Shown here in pieces: positions 20,832-29,669 of a DNA stretch of 33,073 bases. The DNA is from Alphaproteobacteria bacterium (lineage in GTDB: Bacteria > Pseudomonadota > Alphaproteobacteria > UBA7985 > JAUIBT01), in assembly GCA_030428255.1 (NCBI GenBank), contig JAUIBT010000033.1:1-33073 (forward strand). Direction: 5' to 3'. Every line of letters begins with the position of its first letter. Position 1 is the stretch's first letter. Under the pieces are notes generated by a model. It had not been told where the DNA came from. It was given only the letters and a program-made list of their open reading frames with translations, and made no database searches. The position numbers and the translations under genes were made by a program.

Positions 20832-22007
20832 ATGGTCCAACCCGTCCGACTGCATAGTACCTGGGGGGTGCTGGCGGTTCTGATCTTCAGCTCGTTGATT
20901 GCGGGCCTCGGCTTTTCGATGGGCACCTTGCTTGTCAACTCGGTCCTGGCGTCCCACGGCTACAACGAGTTCATGATCGGCGTTCACACGGGATTGGCGT
21001 CTCTGGCAACGGCGATTGCCGCGCCCATGGTGCCCATGATCGCGCGGCGCTTTGGCTACGTCTGGCCGATTATTATCGCCAGCCTGGCCATGGCGTTGCT
21101 CTATGCCCTCATGCCGACCTTCCCCACTTTTAAGCTGTTGTTTGCCGCGCGCTTTTTGTTTGGCCTGCTCTTATCGGTGCCCTGGGTGCTGTTGGAGGCT
21201 TGGGTCAACCAGGTCAGCCCCGATAAGCATCGCGGCAAGGTGACCTCGGCCTATGGTGCCTTTCTCATGCTGGGCTATGGCCTGGGGCCGGTGCTGCTGA
21301 AGTTCGTCGGCATCGAGGGTGACTTGCCCTATTATGTGCTGGCGGTGGTGATTGCCATGGCCACAGCCCCCTTGTTCCTGCTGGTGCCCCACGACCCGAT
21401 TGAGCTGGTCGCTAGCGAAGCCGAGCAGCCGGTGGTTGAACATCGCGACTTTACGGTCTTGTCAGAAGCGCCGTTCCTGTTTGCCTCGGCCTTCTTGGGC
21501 GGTTTCTTTATGGTCGCCTACTTCGGGCTGACCGGCATCTACGCCGACCGATTGGGCTATTCGGTCGCCCAAGGCAACGAGCTGTTGGCGGTGTTGATTA
21601 TTGGCGGCTTGTTCTTGCAGCTACCCATAGGGTGGCTGGCCGATCAGTTGGGCGCGCGCAACATGATCTATGTGTCTTTGGCCTTGGCCGGGGTCCTCAG
21701 TCTGTTTATCCCGGTTTTGAATTACGAATCCTGGCACCTTGTGCTGGCCATTGTCTACGCCGCCTTGCTGCAAAGCCTCTTTACCCTGCCGCTGGCCTTG
21801 CTGGGCGAGCGCTTTACCATCGAGCGCTTGGCTGCGGCCAACGCCATCTTTGTGGTGTCGTTTGAGGTGGGCTCGGTAAGTGGCGCGCCCTTGTTGGGGG
21901 CGGCGATGCAACATATTCACCGCAACGCCTTGCCATTTGGTACCGCCTTGCTGCTGTTTGGTCTGCTTGTTTTCCAAGGCTACCGCCGTATGATGAAGCG
22001 GCCCTAG
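20832..22007 (+). CDS. MFS transporter (YcaD-like)
   Basis: Inner-membrane major facilitator of 391 residues with about twelve hydrophobic segments. The loop between helices 2 and 3 reads MIARRFGYVW, and the equivalent repeat in the second half reads GWLADQLGARNMIYV, the usual MFS signature positions. RFLFGLLLSVPWVLLEAWVNQ and DKHRGKVTSAYGAFLMLGYGLGP resemble the YcaD/YfkF group of uncharacterised exporters. The substrate is unknown. AAGGA lies 7 nt before the ATG and the gene follows gcrA by 9 bp, so the two probably share a transcript; a functional link to cell-cycle control is not implied. Confidence 0.88.
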   Translation: MVQPVRLHSTWGVLAVLIFSSLIAGLGFSMGTLLVNSVLASHGYNEFMIGVHTGLASLATAIAAPMVPMIARRFGYVWPIIIASLAMALLYALMPTFPTFKLLFAARFLFGLLLSVPWVLLEAWVNQVSPDKHRGKVTSAYGAFLMLGYGLGPVLLKFVGIEGDLPYYVLAVVIAMATAPLFLLVPHDPIELVASEAEQPVVEHRDFTVLSEAPFLFASAFLGGFFMVAYFGLTGIYADRLGYSVAQGNELLAVLIIGGLFLQLPIGWLADQLGARNMIYVSLALAGVLSLFIPVLNYESWHLVLAIVYAALLQSLFTLPLALLGERFTIERLAAANAIFVVSFEVGSVSGAPLLGAAMQHIHRNALPFGTALLLFGLLVFQGYRRMMKRP

Positions 22008-22131
22008 CGACTTCTTTGTGAGCTGATTTTCTATGCTTCAGACCCTGATCTGTTCCGCGAATGCGCACCGGTTTGCCAAGGCGACTCCACCTTCAGGCCC
22101 CGCAGCCCGCGTCCAGGCCCAGCATCTTGCC

Positions 22132-23118
22132 ATGCCGCTGGCCCTGTGCCGGGCTTTCGCTGGCCTGTTGGCCCTGGCTCTGCTGGTACTGACGCCCGCA
22201 GCCGCGCAGCAGACCCAATCGGGCTTGCGCGGGCGCTTGATCATCGGCGCTGGCCCGGTCAATGGTCCAAACTACGTGGTGGGCGGCGCGATTTGTTCGA
22301 TCATCAACCAGGACAGCGCACGCCACGGCTTTGAGTGTTGGGTCATGCCGAACAACGGCATTCGTGACAATATCCTGGGCATGCAGAATGGGCGTATTTC
22401 GGCTTTCTTGATTCAGTCGGACTGGCAATCCTACATCTACAACGGTGACATTCCTGGGCTGCGTCTGACGACCTTGCGTCACCTCTTCTCTTTGCAGTCG
22501 CGCGCCATCATGCTGGTCGCGCGGGCCGGAGCCAATATCCAAGACATGACCGATCTGAAGGATACCCGCATTAGCCTGGGACCAGAGGACAGCGGGCAGC
22601 GGGTTTTGTCAGAGGCGATTTTGCGGGTCGCTGGGTATGCGCAATCCTCCTTTGCCGGCACTTTTGGTTTGCGTGGGCAAGAGATCTATAAGGCGCTGTG
22701 CGTGGACGAAAGTATTGATGCCGCCTTCTTGCCGGCCAATGTGCCGTCTGCGGCGATCCAAGAGCTTATTTTGGGTTGCGGGGCGAGTTTGGTTCCGATT
22801 GCAGGTCCAACCTTTGATCGCTTAATACGCGATAATCCCTATCTATCTGAAGTAGTCATCCCCGCAACGACCTATGAAGGTTTAGAGAACGACATTAACA
22901 CCTTAGCGTTCTCTTCGACGATTGTCTCAACCGATAGTCTACCTGACGAGGCCGCTTACACGATTACTGAGGCTGTATTTGACAACCTAGACGCGTTCCG
23001 TGAGTTGCATCCTTTATTGGGACGTCTGGATCCCGATAAGATGGCGGGAGTTGGAGCAACTGCCCCGCGTCATGTTGGTGCTGAACGCTATTTCGATCAG
23101 GCCGGCATTACCCGTTAA
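22132..23118 (+). CDS. TAXI-family TRAP transporter solute-binding protein
   Basis: Periplasmic substrate-binding protein of the TAXI class. From the ATG at 22132 the signal peptide is MPLALCRAFAGLLALALLVL, cut after PAAA. The mature part shows the family features LIIGAGPVNGPNYVVGGAIC, the surface loop AFLIQSDWQSYIY, LFSLQSRAIMLVAR, LKDTRISLGPEDSGQR and a C-terminal GAERYFDQAGI. An ATG at 22033 would add 33 residues that mask the signal; neither start has a good ribosome site. No TRAP membrane (DctQM-type) gene is adjacent, so the partner lies elsewhere or the protein acts alone. From about 22800 codon use changes to AT-rich codons such as TTA, CTA, ATA and GTA. Confidence 0.88.
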   Translation: MPLALCRAFAGLLALALLVLTPAAAQQTQSGLRGRLIIGAGPVNGPNYVVGGAICSIINQDSARHGFECWVMPNNGIRDNILGMQNGRISAFLIQSDWQSYIYNGDIPGLRLTTLRHLFSLQSRAIMLVARAGANIQDMTDLKDTRISLGPEDSGQRVLSEAILRVAGYAQSSFAGTFGLRGQEIYKALCVDESIDAAFLPANVPSAAIQELILGCGASLVPIAGPTFDRLIRDNPYLSEVVIPATTYEGLENDINTLAFSSTIVSTDSLPDEAAYTITEAVFDNLDAFRELHPLLGRLDPDKMAGVGATAPRHVGAERYFDQAGITR

Positions 23119-23199
23119 GCGCGTCACATAGATCGCCCACGGACCGCTGAGGCCGCTGCTCCCTTTGGTTGATACAGAACGGCTTTAGGGGAGCCTATA

Positions 23200-24348
23200 A
23201 TGAAAAAAACTTGGATTGTGAGCCTGGCATGTGTGTCTAGCTTCGCGCTTGCAGGGTGCCAAGGCACCATGGGCGAAAAGTTCGGCGCCTTCAAAGACGG
23301 CTTGAAAGGCGAGAGCGCGGAAGCGGCTCCGCAAACCGCACAGGCTGCACCGCAGACCTCGACGTATCAGGGCGCTTACCCTGGAACTTACCCAGGCACC
23401 TATCAGGCTGCTCCAAACGCCGTGCCGCTGACCGCTGCACTGGCTGTTGAGCAGAGCGGTAACGCCTATGCACCGGGCTATGGCACGGTTGTTCCGCAGG
23501 CCATGCAAGCACCCCAAGGTGTCGCTGCCTATCCGTATCCCGTAGCACCCGGCCAACAGCAGCCGCGTTTTGCGCGTCAAGCTGGCGGTGTAAGCGCAGC
23601 GCCGCAAGCGGGCTTGCCCGCAAGTGCAGCGGTGGCTGGCCTCCAGGCGAACCAGATGCAGGCGATCCCACAGCAGATGGCACCTGGTGCTCATCAGCCG
23701 ATTCAAACTTCGGCGCTGCAAACCATTGATATGCCCGCAGGCGGTTTGCCAGCGGCTCCAACTGCGGTGGCTGAGTTGCCCATCCCCGGCAGCATTCCTT
23801 CCATCCCCATGCCGGCCGGTCGCGAGCTGAGCCTACCCGAATTCGCTCAGGCACAGTTGGCTGCCCTGAAAGGCTTCCCCTACGCCGACCCGCGCCAGCG
23901 CAGCACCATTGCATCAGCGATGCGTGGCCAGCGTTTGCCCAAGTTGATGCGCTTCATTCCTTCGGACCTGCAGGCTAACGTTTTGCGTGACTTCGGTTGG
24001 GACGCTGCAAATCCGTCGGATGGCTTCAAGGACGAGATGCTGATCGGTGCGCAAATCGGTACCCCAGTGGTCTCACCGGTCAACGGCACCATTTCCAAGA
24101 TTACCTTTGCTGATGATAAGTCGAGCATCTCGGTCCGCTCTGGCGGCCTGGAGTTCCAGTTCAGCAACCTGGAAGTTGGCGGCCACCTGCGCGTTGGCCA
24201 AGCGATCAGCAGCGATGTCATTTTGGGCACCGTGTCTGAGAGCGGCCAGTTCAGTCACGCGATCCACTTCGTACCGGCGAACCAACTGTCTGCGGCCAAT
24301 GCTGCGAATGCGATCCATCCCTTCTACGTCGCGGCCTTTATGCTCTAA
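23200..24348 (+). CDS. lipoprotein with a degenerate M23 (LytM) domain
   Basis: A 382-residue lipoprotein with lipobox ALAGC (Cys20). Residues about 40-230 are low-complexity, rich in Ala, Gln, Pro and Tyr (YQGAYPGTYPGTYQAAP), and probably an extended spacer. Residues about 275-360 resemble an M23/LytM fold: IGTPVVSPVNGTISKITF, LRVGQAISSDVILGTVSESG and SHAIHFVP. The zinc-binding HxxxD motif before IGTPV is missing (it reads KDEMLIGAQ), and the HxH motif is reduced to A-I-H. It is therefore probably not a peptidase but an amidase-activator or binding protein, as known for EnvC/NlpD-type LytM proteins. AGGGGAG lies 6 nt before the ATG. The next gene encodes an intact M23 lipoprotein. Confidence 0.72.
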   Translation: MKKTWIVSLACVSSFALAGCQGTMGEKFGAFKDGLKGESAEAAPQTAQAAPQTSTYQGAYPGTYPGTYQAAPNAVPLTAALAVEQSGNAYAPGYGTVVPQAMQAPQGVAAYPYPVAPGQQQPRFARQAGGVSAAPQAGLPASAAVAGLQANQMQAIPQQMAPGAHQPIQTSALQTIDMPAGGLPAAPTAVAELPIPGSIPSIPMPAGRELSLPEFAQAQLAALKGFPYADPRQRSTIASAMRGQRLPKLMRFIPSDLQANVLRDFGWDAANPSDGFKDEMLIGAQIGTPVVSPVNGTISKITFADDKSSISVRSGGLEFQFSNLEVGGHLRVGQAISSDVILGTVSESGQFSHAIHFVPANQLSAANAANAIHPFYVAAFML

Positions 24349-24740
24349 GGCATGGGCTCGGCGCGCAGGCGCTTTGCTTGCTCGGAATAGGGCAGGCTTA
24401 CAGCTCAATACATGAGGTCGGTCGGGCGTGGAACGAAGCCAGTCGTCGTCAAGAAACACTGAACCAATTCGTCCGTTTGTCTTATTATCGCTGTGTTTGG
24501 GGGCTAACCCTGGACACAGCGTTTTTTTTGCCTGGCTTGATATGGAGACCGCAGGAAGCGGCCCGTTGGGCAAAGCGCGTCTGTTTGCACGGTGTCTTGG
24601 CGGTTGCGTCGCCAAGGGTTCTCGCGATAAGACGCAGAAAATGCACGATTTCTTATGACCGAAGACAGTATTTTAGTGGCCGTTTGCTTGGAACACGAGC
24701 CGAGCGGTTGAAGTGATATTTCTATCGGACCTTCGCCTTT
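24349..24740. other. 392-bp intergenic region with two hairpins
   Basis: No protein gene is supported here. It contains a strong rho-independent terminator (24489-24529) lying 141 bp past the preceding stop. A perfect hairpin CTTGGCG-GTTGCGT-CGCCAAG (24596-24616) sits in the leader of the following M23 gene. The space between the stop and the terminator is long enough for a 3' UTR-derived or independent small RNA, but no promoter is clear. Confidence 0.5.
24489..24529 (+). terminator. strong rho-independent terminator
   Basis: CGCTGTGT (24489-24496) pairs perfectly with ACACAGCG (24514-24521). GGG/CCC within the 17-nt loop could add pairing, and the stem is followed directly by eight T residues. 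This is the clearest intrinsic terminator in the window and ends transcription from the degenerate M23 lipoprotein gene or from a small RNA in between. Confidence 0.88.
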
Positions 24741-25544
24741 ATGCGTTGTTTTGTATTTGCATTGATTCTTTTGCCGCTGGCCGCCTTGGTCGCCGGATGC
24801 AGCCAAGACCCCCAACTCGCCGAAGTGCGCAGCTACAGCCTGCTCAAAGGTGCGACACCGGGCAATCCCTATGCACAGAGCGCTTACCGCCAACACCTTG
24901 GTGCGGGCGACGGAGGCCAGCAAGATCCGCTTGGCGACCTGATTGCCAATTCCAGTGCCTCGCTGGTCCCATTACCGGATTTTGCCGCTTACAGCGCTCA
25001 GCGCGACCGCATCATGACCGCTATGCGCCGCATGGACAAACAATTCGATGTCCGCAAGCGGCCTCGGCGCACGCCAAAGGAATGGGTCAAGCGCCCCTGG
25101 GACCACAGCCTGCCCTTCCTGCTGGCGGACCAAAAAGCCGACTACAGCTCGGACTATGGTTGGCGGTCCTTGTGGGGTCGCAAGGATTTCCACGGCGGCA
25201 TTGATATCATGGCCAAGAAGGGAACACCCATCTTTGCGGTCAGCGATGGCATTCTGGAATACGCCGAATCCGCGGGCCGCAACGGCGGCTTGGTGTTGCG
25301 CGGGCAGGGTCGCGATCAGGGCTACCACTTCACCTATTGGCACATTCGCCCATCGGCCAAGCTGCGCCAGGGCCAAGTGGTGCGTAAGGGTCAGTTGGTC
25401 GGCCACATTGCCAATTGGGGTGCGAATTCACACCTGCACTACGCGGTGCATGCCACCGAGGGCAAGAGCTATAAGGCGCGCTCCGACAGTGCCTCCTTGC
25501 ACCCGCTCCTCTATCACCGGGCCAAGGCCAGTACGCGGCGCTGA
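24741..25544 (+). CDS. M23 peptidase lipoprotein
   Basis: A 267-residue lipoprotein with lipobox LVAGC (Cys20) and a complete M23/LytM zinc peptidase domain at residues about 135-245. The metal and catalytic residues are intact: HGGID (His151, Asp155), YWHI (His201) and HLHYAVH (His231, His233), around GTPIFAVSDG and LRQGQVVRKGQLVGHI. Such enzymes cut peptide cross-links in peptidoglycan at the periplasmic face of the outer membrane. Residues 100-125 are basic (RKRPRRTPKEW). The ribosome site is weak. It follows a lipoprotein gene with a decayed M23 domain, separated by a terminator, and precedes an ABC exporter by 72 bp. Confidence 0.9.
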   Translation: MRCFVFALILLPLAALVAGCSQDPQLAEVRSYSLLKGATPGNPYAQSAYRQHLGAGDGGQQDPLGDLIANSSASLVPLPDFAAYSAQRDRIMTAMRRMDKQFDVRKRPRRTPKEWVKRPWDHSLPFLLADQKADYSSDYGWRSLWGRKDFHGGIDIMAKKGTPIFAVSDGILEYAESAGRNGGLVLRGQGRDQGYHFTYWHIRPSAKLRQGQVVRKGQLVGHIANWGANSHLHYAVHATEGKSYKARSDSASLHPLLYHRAKASTRR

Positions 25545-25616
25545 GCGCGGGCCTTGCCTCAAGGGTGAAAGCCGGTGTAAGACGATCCGCCGCATCCGCT
25601 AAGTCCGGAGGCCCCT

Positions 25617-27464
25617 ATGGCCAGCCAATCTCGGCATCTGTGGCGCTGGCTCGACCGCCTGTTGCCGCTCGAAAAAAACCCGCCCTACACCCGCCCGCCG
25701 CAAGGCGCGTGGCGGTATATCATCAGCTCCATTGGACAGATGCGCAGCGTGGCCGCCGCCATGCTGATCACCTCTGTGTTGTATGGCATAGCTGATGCGC
25801 TGTTGCCGGTCCTGCTGGGCCTGACCATCGACACCTACATCCTGCCGAGCGCTGACGGCCCGCGCATCTCGAACACGGCCTTCGTGGTGTTGGCGATTGC
25901 CGCGCTGGCCGCCCGACCCGTGCTGTTCGCTGTCGAGGGCCTGGCGACCTACTTCCTGTTTCACACCAGCTTTGAACCCATGCTGTCACGCCAAGCGCAC
26001 CGGCACATCTTGGGCCAGTCCTACAGCTTCTTCCAAAACGAGTTCGCCGGACGCATCGCCAACAAAGTCAGCGGCCTAGGGCGCTCGACCCGCGATGTGG
26101 TGGGCGATCTGCTGGAGGCCGTCTCCTACGTCTTCGCCTTCTTGTTGGTGGCGCTGTCTATCCTGACCGCCCTCAGCCCCTGGCTCATGCTGCCGCTGGG
26201 AGTGTGGATGCTGGTCTATGTCTCCGGCATTGCTTGGCTGGTGCCCCGGCTGCAAGCGCGCAACAAGCTGGCCTTCAAGGCAGCCTCAGAGGTGCAGGGC
26301 CGCATTGTGGACGCCTACACCAACATTCAAACCGTGCAACTGTTCGGCGACCCGGGCCGCGAGGATGGCTTCGTGCTGGATTCTATGCGCCTGGCGCGTG
26401 ATCGAGCGCGGTCGGTCAGCGTCCTGCTCTACGCGGCGGATTTGGGGCTCGAGCTGCTCAACACCGCGATGATTGTTGGCCTGTTCGCCATCTCGCTGTG
26501 GTTCTGGAGCCTGGATCTGGTCACGGCTGGCGCGGTGGCCATCGCCTTGCCGCTGGGCTTCAAGGTCATGGGCATGTCGAACTGGGTCATGCACATGGCG
26601 ACCAATATCTTTTCGGCGCTGGGCACAGTGCAAGAATCGCTGGATACCGTGGCGTTGGAGCCTGACATGCAAGACGCACCGGGCGCCAAGCCCCTGCAAG
26701 TGAGCGCGGGCCGCATCGTCTTCGAGCAGGTCAGCTTTTCCTACGGGGCCAAATCGGCGGTGGTCGAGGATCTCTCGTTTGTCGTGGAGCCGGGTGAGAA
26801 AATCGCGCTGGTCGGGCCATCGGGAGCCGGTAAATCAACGCTGACGGCGCTTTTGTTGCGGCTCTATGATCTGGACGGCGGGCGGATTCTGATCGATGGC
26901 CAGGACATCGCCCAAGTGACGCGCCAATCGCTGAGGAGCCAGATCGCGTTGGTGACGCAGGATACCTCCTTGCTGCACCGTTCGGTGGCGGAGAATATCG
27001 CCTATGGGCGGCCAGGGGCCAGCCGAGAGGAGATCGAGGCCGCAGCCGCGCGCGCCAGTGCCGCCGACTTCATCGCGGAGCTGAGCGATCTTGATGGCCG
27101 CAACGGGTTGGAGGCGCGGGTGGGTGAGCGGGGGGTCAAGCTGTCCGGCGGCCAACGCCAGCGCATTGCCTTGGCGCGGGTGTTGTTGAAAGACGCGCCG
27201 ATTGTGGTGTTTGACGAGGCCACCTCGGCGCTGGATTCCGAGACCGAAGCCCAGCTTCAAGAACAGTTGGAGCTGGTGAGCCAAAACAAGACGGTGATTA
27301 CCATTGCCCACCGCTTGGCGACTATCAAGCAGGCCGACCGGGTGTTTGTGATGGATGGCGGCAAGATCGTGCAGCTCGGCAGCCATGCGCAGTTACTGAA
27401 CGAGCCAGGGCTTTATGCCCAACTGTGGCAGCGCCAGGCGGGCGGCTTTGAGGCAGCGCGCTAG
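25617..27464 (+). CDS. ABC exporter (permease-ATPase half transporter)
   Basis: A 615-residue half transporter with a six-helix type-1 exporter domain to about residue 335, then an ATPase. The ATPase has Walker A GPSGAGKST, Q-loop LVTQDTSLLHRS, signature KLSGGQRQRIALARVL, Walker B IVVFDEATSALD and the H-loop IAHRLAT. The membrane domain starts with a longer, Pro- and Arg-rich cytosolic leader (LLPLEKNPPYTRPPQG) and contains SYSFFQNEFAGRIANKVSGL, as in the multidrug/lipid exporters of the YheI/MdlB type. Family members often pair as heterodimers, but no partner gene is adjacent. CGGAGG stands 6 nt before the ATG. Substrate unknown; it converges with asnB. Confidence 0.88.
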   Translation: MASQSRHLWRWLDRLLPLEKNPPYTRPPQGAWRYIISSIGQMRSVAAAMLITSVLYGIADALLPVLLGLTIDTYILPSADGPRISNTAFVVLAIAALAARPVLFAVEGLATYFLFHTSFEPMLSRQAHRHILGQSYSFFQNEFAGRIANKVSGLGRSTRDVVGDLLEAVSYVFAFLLVALSILTALSPWLMLPLGVWMLVYVSGIAWLVPRLQARNKLAFKAASEVQGRIVDAYTNIQTVQLFGDPGREDGFVLDSMRLARDRARSVSVLLYAADLGLELLNTAMIVGLFAISLWFWSLDLVTAGAVAIALPLGFKVMGMSNWVMHMATNIFSALGTVQESLDTVALEPDMQDAPGAKPLQVSAGRIVFEQVSFSYGAKSAVVEDLSFVVEPGEKIALVGPSGAGKSTLTALLLRLYDLDGGRILIDGQDIAQVTRQSLRSQIALVTQDTSLLHRSVAENIAYGRPGASREEIEAAAARASAADFIAELSDLDGRNGLEARVGERGVKLSGGQRQRIALARVLLKDAPIVVFDEATSALDSETEAQLQEQLELVSQNKTVITIAHRLATIKQADRVFVMDGGKIVQLGSHAQLLNEPGLYAQLWQRQAGGFEAAR

Positions 27465-27574
27465 CGCAAAGCCCGGGCATCGCCCGCGAATGCGCCAAAT
27501 CTGCTTGGGGTAAATTTGCGGCAATATCAAAGAGATAGAGCAGCGGATCTGATGTCATGTCAGAACCCGACGCG

Positions 27575-29443
27575 CTAAACTCGATACTGGCGACAGAAGG
27601 AATCCAGGCTCAGTAGGGACCAAATCAGCAGGCGCTTGTTGCCGTTGCCCTCAAAGTGGAGCTGCAAACGCTTGTCGAACAGAGGCTTGTCCAGAAAGCC
27701 CCAAATCGGCGACTGGTTGCCCAAGCGCTCTTGCACCCAGCCCGCCAACTCGCCCTTGAACCAGCTCGCGTCAGGGGCGGAAAAGCCCTGCTTGCGGCGC
27801 TCGAGGATTTCTTTGGGAACCAGGCCCTCGGTGGCCTTGCGCAAGATCAGCTTGGCGTTGTTCATCTCGCGATACTCATAGTGGGTCTCTGAGGACTCGC
27901 TGTTTTTGATGCTGTCCAAGAAGCCCAGCTTGAGGCGCAGCGGCAGCCGCATGGCAAAGTCCACCAGGTCGTTGTCCAAGAAGGGTACCCGCGATTCCAG
28001 CGAATGCGCCATAGAGATCTTGTCCTCTACGTAGAGCAAGCCGCGCAAGAAGGTTTTGGCCTCGAAGGTCAGCGCTGCATTCACAAAGTCTTCCCGCGCG
28101 GTGCGACTGCGGTCGAAGCCGTCGAAATAACCCGAAAAGACCGCCATGGGGTCGAAGATTTCGGTCTGATTGGCCACCGGACGCATGACATCGCGCAGGT
28201 CGGTGTTGGGCAGCAGGCGCTTCCAATAGGTGAGGTACTTGGTCAGGAAATCGTCGTAGTTCCGGCTCTTCATCACTTCCAGGTAGCGCCAGGAGTAGCC
28301 GGCAAAGATTTCGTCCCCCCCGGTGCCGCACAGCACGACCTTGTTGAACTTTGAGGCCAACTTGGCCGCGTACCAGTTGGGGTAGGACTGGCCGACGCGC
28401 GGCTCCTCAACGTGCCACACGAGTTGGTCGATACAGCGCGGAATGTCGGCTGGCTTGACCACTACCTCATAATGCTCGGTTCCAAAGGCGCGCGCCATGA
28501 CTTCGGCGGCGCGGCGCTCGTCAAACTGTTGCTCATAGTCCTGCACGTCTTGCAGATCAAAGCCGCAGGTGAAGCTGCGCAGGTTGGGGGTGAGCTGGGC
28601 GGCCATGGCGGTCAGATTGCCCGAATCGATGCCGCCGGACAGGTAAGCCGATACATCCACGTCCGACACCATTTGGCGCTTAACCGCTTGGCTGAGCAGG
28701 CGCTTGACCTCCTTGTAATATTCCTCGTCGCTGGCCCCGCTTTCTTCCTGCTCAAAGCGGAAGTCCCAGAAGGTTTTCGGCTCCAGGCGTAGATCGCAAC
28801 CCTGAGACAGATCCAGCGTTGCGACAGAGGCGGGCGGGAACTCGATCACGCCTTCAAGCAAGGTCTGGTCGGAAAAGAAATTCTGAAAGCTCAAGTATTC
28901 CTGCACGCCCAAGAGGTTGAGCTTGGAGGGAAACTCGGGGTGGCTCAAAAAGGCTTTGGCCTCAGACGCAAACAGCAGGACCGATGGGCCGCGATAGATG
29001 TAGAGCGGTTTGATGCCGTAGCGGTCGCGCGCCAGGGTTAGGCGCTTTTCGCGGCGGTCATAGAGGGCGAAAGCAAACATCCCGTTCAGGCGCTCTACGC
29101 AGTCGCGACCCCACTCCTGGTAGGCGTGCAGCAGCACCTCGGTGTCAGAGCTGGAAACAAAGCTGTGGCCCTTGTCTTCCAGCTCGCGGCGGATATCTTT
29201 AAAGTTATAGATTTCGCCATTATAAACAATGGCATAGCGTCCGTCGCCCGCATACATGGGCTGGTCGCCGCCATGGCTCAAGTCGATGATCGATAAGCGG
29301 CGATGGCCCAGGCCGACGCCTTCCTCGACAAAGTGGCCCTCGCCGTCGGGCCCTCGGTGGGCGATTGCATCGGTCGACGCTTTCAACAGCTCAGGATCGA
29401 CCGGCTTTCCAGTCAGGTTGACAATACCGGTAATACCGCACAT
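27575..29443 (-). CDS. asnB: asparagine synthetase (glutamine-hydrolysing)
   Basis: Converts aspartate to asparagine with glutamine and ATP. The 622 residues have the N-terminal nucleophile glutaminase (Cys2 in MCGITGIV, HRRLSIIDLS, VYNGEIYNF, SSDTEVLLHAY) and a C-terminal synthetase domain with the pyrophosphate loop YLSGGIDSG and CGTGGDEIFAGYSW. The length and the inserted segments match the subgroup often found in surface-polysaccharide loci, whose true role may be to amidate a sugar acid or peptide rather than to supply asparagine. AGAGG lies 7 nt before the ATG. It is divergent from a glycosyltransferase gene, which supports that reading. Confidence 0.92.
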   Translation of the reverse strand: MCGITGIVNLTGKPVDPELLKASTDAIAHRGPDGEGHFVEEGVGLGHRRLSIIDLSHGGDQPMYAGDGRYAIVYNGEIYNFKDIRRELEDKGHSFVSSSDTEVLLHAYQEWGRDCVERLNGMFAFALYDRREKRLTLARDRYGIKPLYIYRGPSVLLFASEAKAFLSHPEFPSKLNLLGVQEYLSFQNFFSDQTLLEGVIEFPPASVATLDLSQGCDLRLEPKTFWDFRFEQEESGASDEEYYKEVKRLLSQAVKRQMVSDVDVSAYLSGGIDSGNLTAMAAQLTPNLRSFTCGFDLQDVQDYEQQFDERRAAEVMARAFGTEHYEVVVKPADIPRCIDQLVWHVEEPRVGQSYPNWYAAKLASKFNKVVLCGTGGDEIFAGYSWRYLEVMKSRNYDDFLTKYLTYWKRLLPNTDLRDVMRPVANQTEIFDPMAVFSGYFDGFDRSRTAREDFVNAALTFEAKTFLRGLLYVEDKISMAHSLESRVPFLDNDLVDFAMRLPLRLKLGFLDSIKNSESSETHYEYREMNNAKLILRKATEGLVPKEILERRKQGFSAPDASWFKGELAGWVQERLGNQSPIWGFLDKPLFDKRLQLHFEGNGNKRLLIWSLLSLDSFCRQYRV

Positions 29444-29490
29444 CGCGGACCTCTTTCGTCATGCAAGGACAGAGCGCGGGCTTGAGTTCG

Positions 29491-29503
29491 CCCCTTAAAG
29501 GGG
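29491..29503. promoter_or_regulatory. 13-bp palindrome between asnB and the glycosyltransferase gene
   Basis: CCCCTTAAAGGGG is a perfect inverted repeat with 6-bp arms and one central base, lying 47 bp upstream of the asnB start in a 226-bp divergent spacer. GGGCT and AGCCC flank it at a distance as a second pair. It may be an operator shared by the two divergent genes; no regulator is nearby. Confidence 0.3.
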
Positions 29504-29669
29504 TGATCATCGCGAGCCCCATGCATTTTTCTAGCGACTGGCCCCAGCAATACAAGCGCTAAAGCAAACTAGCTGCATCGCTTGGGCGTTCATGCCCATC
29601 GCCTTGCTTGCCAAGCCAGCTCATCTCGCCTAGGCAGAAGCCCTGCCAAAAGACGGACCGCGAGCGCCC

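Noticed and set aside
27474-27486. CGGGC-ATC-GCCCG as a terminator for the second ABC exporter
   Set aside because: The stem is only 5 bp and no T-tract follows, so it cannot be supported.
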